Positions 11,784 through 13,754 of a DNA stretch of 13,754 nucleotides are shown here, in pieces; position 1 is the stretch's first letter; each line of letters starts with the position of its first letter. A program made the position numbers and the translations under genes. The DNA is from Methanoregulaceae archaeon (lineage in GTDB: Archaea > Halobacteriota > Methanomicrobia > Methanomicrobiales > Methanospirillaceae), in assembly GCA_019695435.1 (NCBI GenBank), contig JACTVF010000029.1:1-13754 (forward strand). Direction: 5' to 3'. The notes below the pieces were generated by a model, which saw nothing but the letters and a program-made list of their open reading frames with translations, searched no databases and was not told where the DNA came from.

Positions 11784-13181
11784 ATGAGATTTCTGATGAA
11801 GTTTGGCGGGACATCCGTTGCCGATGCGCGGTGTATCGGGCGCGTTGTTGACATCCTCGAAAAACACCACAAGGCCGGCGACGAAATTGCGGTTGTGGTC
11901 TCTGCGCAGCGGGGGGTGACCGACCAGCTCATCGATATCGCAGAAAGACTTCCGCGTGAAAAGGACTGCTCCGGGGTTACACCGCTGATCGCCGCACTCC
12001 GCGAGCGCCACATGAGCACTCTGGAAGGGGCTGCACCGGATTATGCCAAAGAAGTGGGAGTGGTTATCGAAAAAAGGCTCGCGAGTCTCCAGCATATCCT
12101 CTCTGCCATTCACAACCTGCGGGAACTCACGCCCCGGTCAAAGGACTATGTCATCTCGTACGGGGAACGGCTGCTTGCCCCGGTTCTCGGTGCGGCCCTC
12201 AGCCAGCGGGGCATCCCGTCCACCGTGCTTGACGGTTGTGAAGCCGGTATCCTCACCACGTCGCAGCATGGCGAGGCAACCGCCCTCCCTGAAAGCGATG
12301 CACGGATAAAAAAGAAGATCGGGCCGCTCCTCAAAAAAGAGATCCCGGTCATCATGGGATTCATGGGCTGCACAAAAAATGGGATCATCACGACGCTCGG
12401 GCGCAGCGGGTCGGATTACTCTGCCTCCATTGTCGGGGCCGGGATCGATGCGGACGAGATCTGGATCTGGACGGATGTTGACGGTATCATGACCTCGGAT
12501 CCCCGGGTGATTAACGATGCCCGGGTCCTTGTAAGCGTCTCGTACATCGAGGTTATGGAGCTCTCGTACTTCGGCGCAAAGGTCATGCACCCGCGTTCGA
12601 TTGACCCGGCGATGAGAAAGAACATCCTTGTGCGGGTGAAAAACACGTTCAACCCCGGTGCACCCGGCACGATGATTGTCCGGAACGGCCACCGGGACAG
12701 CCGGGTTGTCAAGGCGCTCACTTACATCGACAAGGTCGCATCGATCAACATCAACGGCGCCCAGATGATCGGGAGGCCGGGGGTGGCAAAGGCGATCTTC
12801 TCCGCTCTTGCCGACAGGGAAGTGAACGTGATGATGATCACGCAGGGCTCAAGTGAGGCGAACATCTCGCTCATCGTTGACGAGTCGCACCTCCCGACCG
12901 CGGTGGACTCCCTTGCGTTTCTCGTGAAAGACGGGGTCGTGCGTGAAGTGACGCACAACAAAGATGTCTGTGCTGTTGCCGTGGTCGGGGCCGGTATGGT
13001 CGGAGCTGCAGGCACGGGCGGACGGATCTTTTCCGCGCTTGGCCGTGCCGGTGTGAACGTGATGATGATCTCGCAGGGCTCCTCGGAAGCCAGCATTTCG
13101 TTTGTCATCCGGCAGGAAGACGGCCCGCGTGCAGTCAGGGTGCTGCACGATGAGTTCCATCTCTCGGAGGAATCTGAATGA
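11784..13181 (+). CDS. lysC: Aspartate kinase
   Basis: A 465-residue aspartokinase. It phosphorylates L-aspartate to 4-phospho-aspartate, the first step toward lysine, threonine, methionine and, in archaea, other aspartate-family products. The catalytic domain (about 1-300) begins with KFGGTSVAD (6-14) and includes TTLGRSGSDYSA and WTDVDGIMTSDPR, both family hallmarks. Two C-terminal ACT domains follow, each with a near-identical segment (NVMMITQGSSEANIS and NVMMISQGSSEASIS), implying allosteric control by an end product such as lysine or threonine. The ATG at 11784 has GAGTGA 7 bases upstream. The stop overlaps the purM start by 4 bases, so the two are probably co-translated. Which amino acid inhibits it cannot be read from the sequence. 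Confidence 0.96.
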   Translation: MRFLMKFGGTSVADARCIGRVVDILEKHHKAGDEIAVVVSAQRGVTDQLIDIAERLPREKDCSGVTPLIAALRERHMSTLEGAAPDYAKEVGVVIEKRLASLQHILSAIHNLRELTPRSKDYVISYGERLLAPVLGAALSQRGIPSTVLDGCEAGILTTSQHGEATALPESDARIKKKIGPLLKKEIPVIMGFMGCTKNGIITTLGRSGSDYSASIVGAGIDADEIWIWTDVDGIMTSDPRVINDARVLVSVSYIEVMELSYFGAKVMHPRSIDPAMRKNILVRVKNTFNPGAPGTMIVRNGHRDSRVVKALTYIDKVASININGAQMIGRPGVAKAIFSALADREVNVMMITQGSSEANISLIVDESHLPTAVDSLAFLVKDGVVREVTHNKDVCAVAVVGAGMVGAAGTGGRIFSALGRAGVNVMMISQGSSEASISFVIRQEDGPRAVRVLHDEFHLSEESE

Positions 13182-13754
13182 CAGAGAATGCATACCGCGA
13201 TGCGGGTGTCGATATCGATCTTGAAGCGACCGCGATAAAGGCGCTGATAAGCAACCTGAGTTTCAAACGGAAAGGCAGTTACACGATGCTCGGGAACGTC
13301 GGCCACTTTGCCGGCCTGATCGATTTCGGCCCCAAAGCCCTTGCCCTGACGACCGATGGCGTGGGTACGAAGATGCTGGTCGCCGACAGGCTGCAGGATT
13401 GGAGTACGGTCGGGATCGACTGCATCGCGATGAACGTGAACGATCTCTACGTGATGCACGTGGAGCCGATCGCGTTTGTGGATTACATCGCGACCGACCG
13501 GCTCTCGGTCGAGAAGATGGCGCAGATCGGCCTTGGCCTCAACGAGGGGGCCCGGCTGGCCAACATTGACATCGTTGGCGGGGAGACTGCGTCGCTCAAG
13601 GGTCTGATAAACGGCCTCGACCTTGCCGGGACCTGCCTTGGCCTGCAGGCCAAGGACCGGATCGTTACCGGCGAGAAGATCCAGCCCGGGGATAAAATTG
13701 TTGGCGTCCCGTCCACCGGCATCCACAGCAACGGCCTCTCGCTTGCCCGGAGCG
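13178..13754 (+). CDS. purM: AIR synthase (phosphoribosylformylglycinamidine cyclo-ligase), 5' part
   Basis: The first 192 codons of PurM, cut by the window end; the family is usually about 330-350 residues. The enzyme closes FGAM to aminoimidazole ribotide using ATP in purine synthesis. Visible family marks are YRDAGVDI at residues 6-13, TTDGVGTKM in the N-terminal nucleotide-binding half, CIAMNVNDL, EPIAFVDYIAT, IVGGETASL, and GVPSTGIHSNGLSLAR near the cut. The ATG at 13178 overlaps the lysC stop (ATGA) and has a strong Shine-Dalgarno GGAGGA at 13166-13171. The frame is open to the last base with no defects. The pairing with lysC is an operon by spacing; the two pathways are not directly linked. 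Confidence 0.93.
   Translation, partial: MTENAYRDAGVDIDLEATAIKALISNLSFKRKGSYTMLGNVGHFAGLIDFGPKALALTTDGVGTKMLVADRLQDWSTVGIDCIAMNVNDLYVMHVEPIAFVDYIATDRLSVEKMAQIGLGLNEGARLANIDIVGGETASLKGLINGLDLAGTCLGLQAKDRIVTGEKIQPGDKIVGVPSTGIHSNGLSLARS

Noticed and set aside
12722..13726. 334-codon minus-strand frame opposite lysC and purM
   Set aside because: Antisense to two overlapping, well-identified genes; the composition is typical of a shadow frame.
1..13754. tRNA, rRNA, transposase or integrase genes
   Set aside because: None seen on either strand by eye; a tRNAscan or Infernal run would settle the small RNA question.

Overview
The window reads as chromosomal DNA of a methanogenic archaeon, most likely of the Methanomicrobiales (Methanoregula-like; the genus is an inference). 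The main evidence is a CoM/CoB-type thiol:fumarate reductase (tfrA-tfrB), an enzyme known from methanogens. Supporting evidence is an anaerobe's oxygen-defence gene set and archaeal promoter architecture: TATA boxes lie about 25-30 bases upstream of several start codons, which implies leaderless or nearly leaderless mRNAs. The gene-rich parts are GC-rich. One stretch, about 6640-8630, is clearly AT-richer and contains repetitive non-coding DNA.

Layout. 1-50: a GC-rich dispersed repeat, copied again at 8213-8265. 199-1737 (minus): an oxidative-stress gene group encoding a zinc-ribbon protein, a stand-alone desulforedoxin-type domain, a carboxymuconolactone-decarboxylase-fold protein without its usual cysteines, and a Prx6-type peroxiredoxin with a terminator-like hairpin behind it. 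1868-2485 (plus): an iron-sulfur-flavoprotein/flavodoxin-like reductase. 2622-3284 (minus): RadC. 3473-3976 (plus): rubrerythrin. 4054-5349 (minus): an exported, membrane-anchored LamG-domain protein. 5478-6632 (plus): a glutaredoxin-thioredoxin reductase fusion. 6743-7366 (plus): an AT-rich, divergent uracil-DNA-glycosylase-superfamily gene. 7367-8628: no convincing gene, but a repetitive tract of about 590 bases, an inverted repeat and the second GC-rich repeat copy. 8629-11723 (minus): tfrA-tfrB with overlapping genes. 11784-13754 (plus): aspartate kinase, then the start of purM, which is cut by the window end.

How the genes fit together. Peroxiredoxin and rubrerythrin remove peroxides. 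The desulforedoxin, zinc-ribbon and flavin proteins are plausible electron carriers or partners. The glutaredoxin-TrxR fusion could supply reducing power to the peroxiredoxin. These genes lie within 6.5 kb but in several transcription units, so the link is functional proximity and not one operon. TfrAB regenerates the CoM-S-S-CoB heterodisulfide while reducing fumarate to succinate for biosynthesis. Aspartate kinase and PurM serve amino-acid and purine synthesis.

The least explained parts are the 7450-8045 repeat tract (about 31-base spacing of a GAAAGTT word and an imperfect duplication offset by about 232 bases), the neighbouring UDG-like gene with an altered active-site segment, and the cysteine-less CMD protein inside a redox operon. 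I found no tRNA, rRNA, CRISPR array or transposase.
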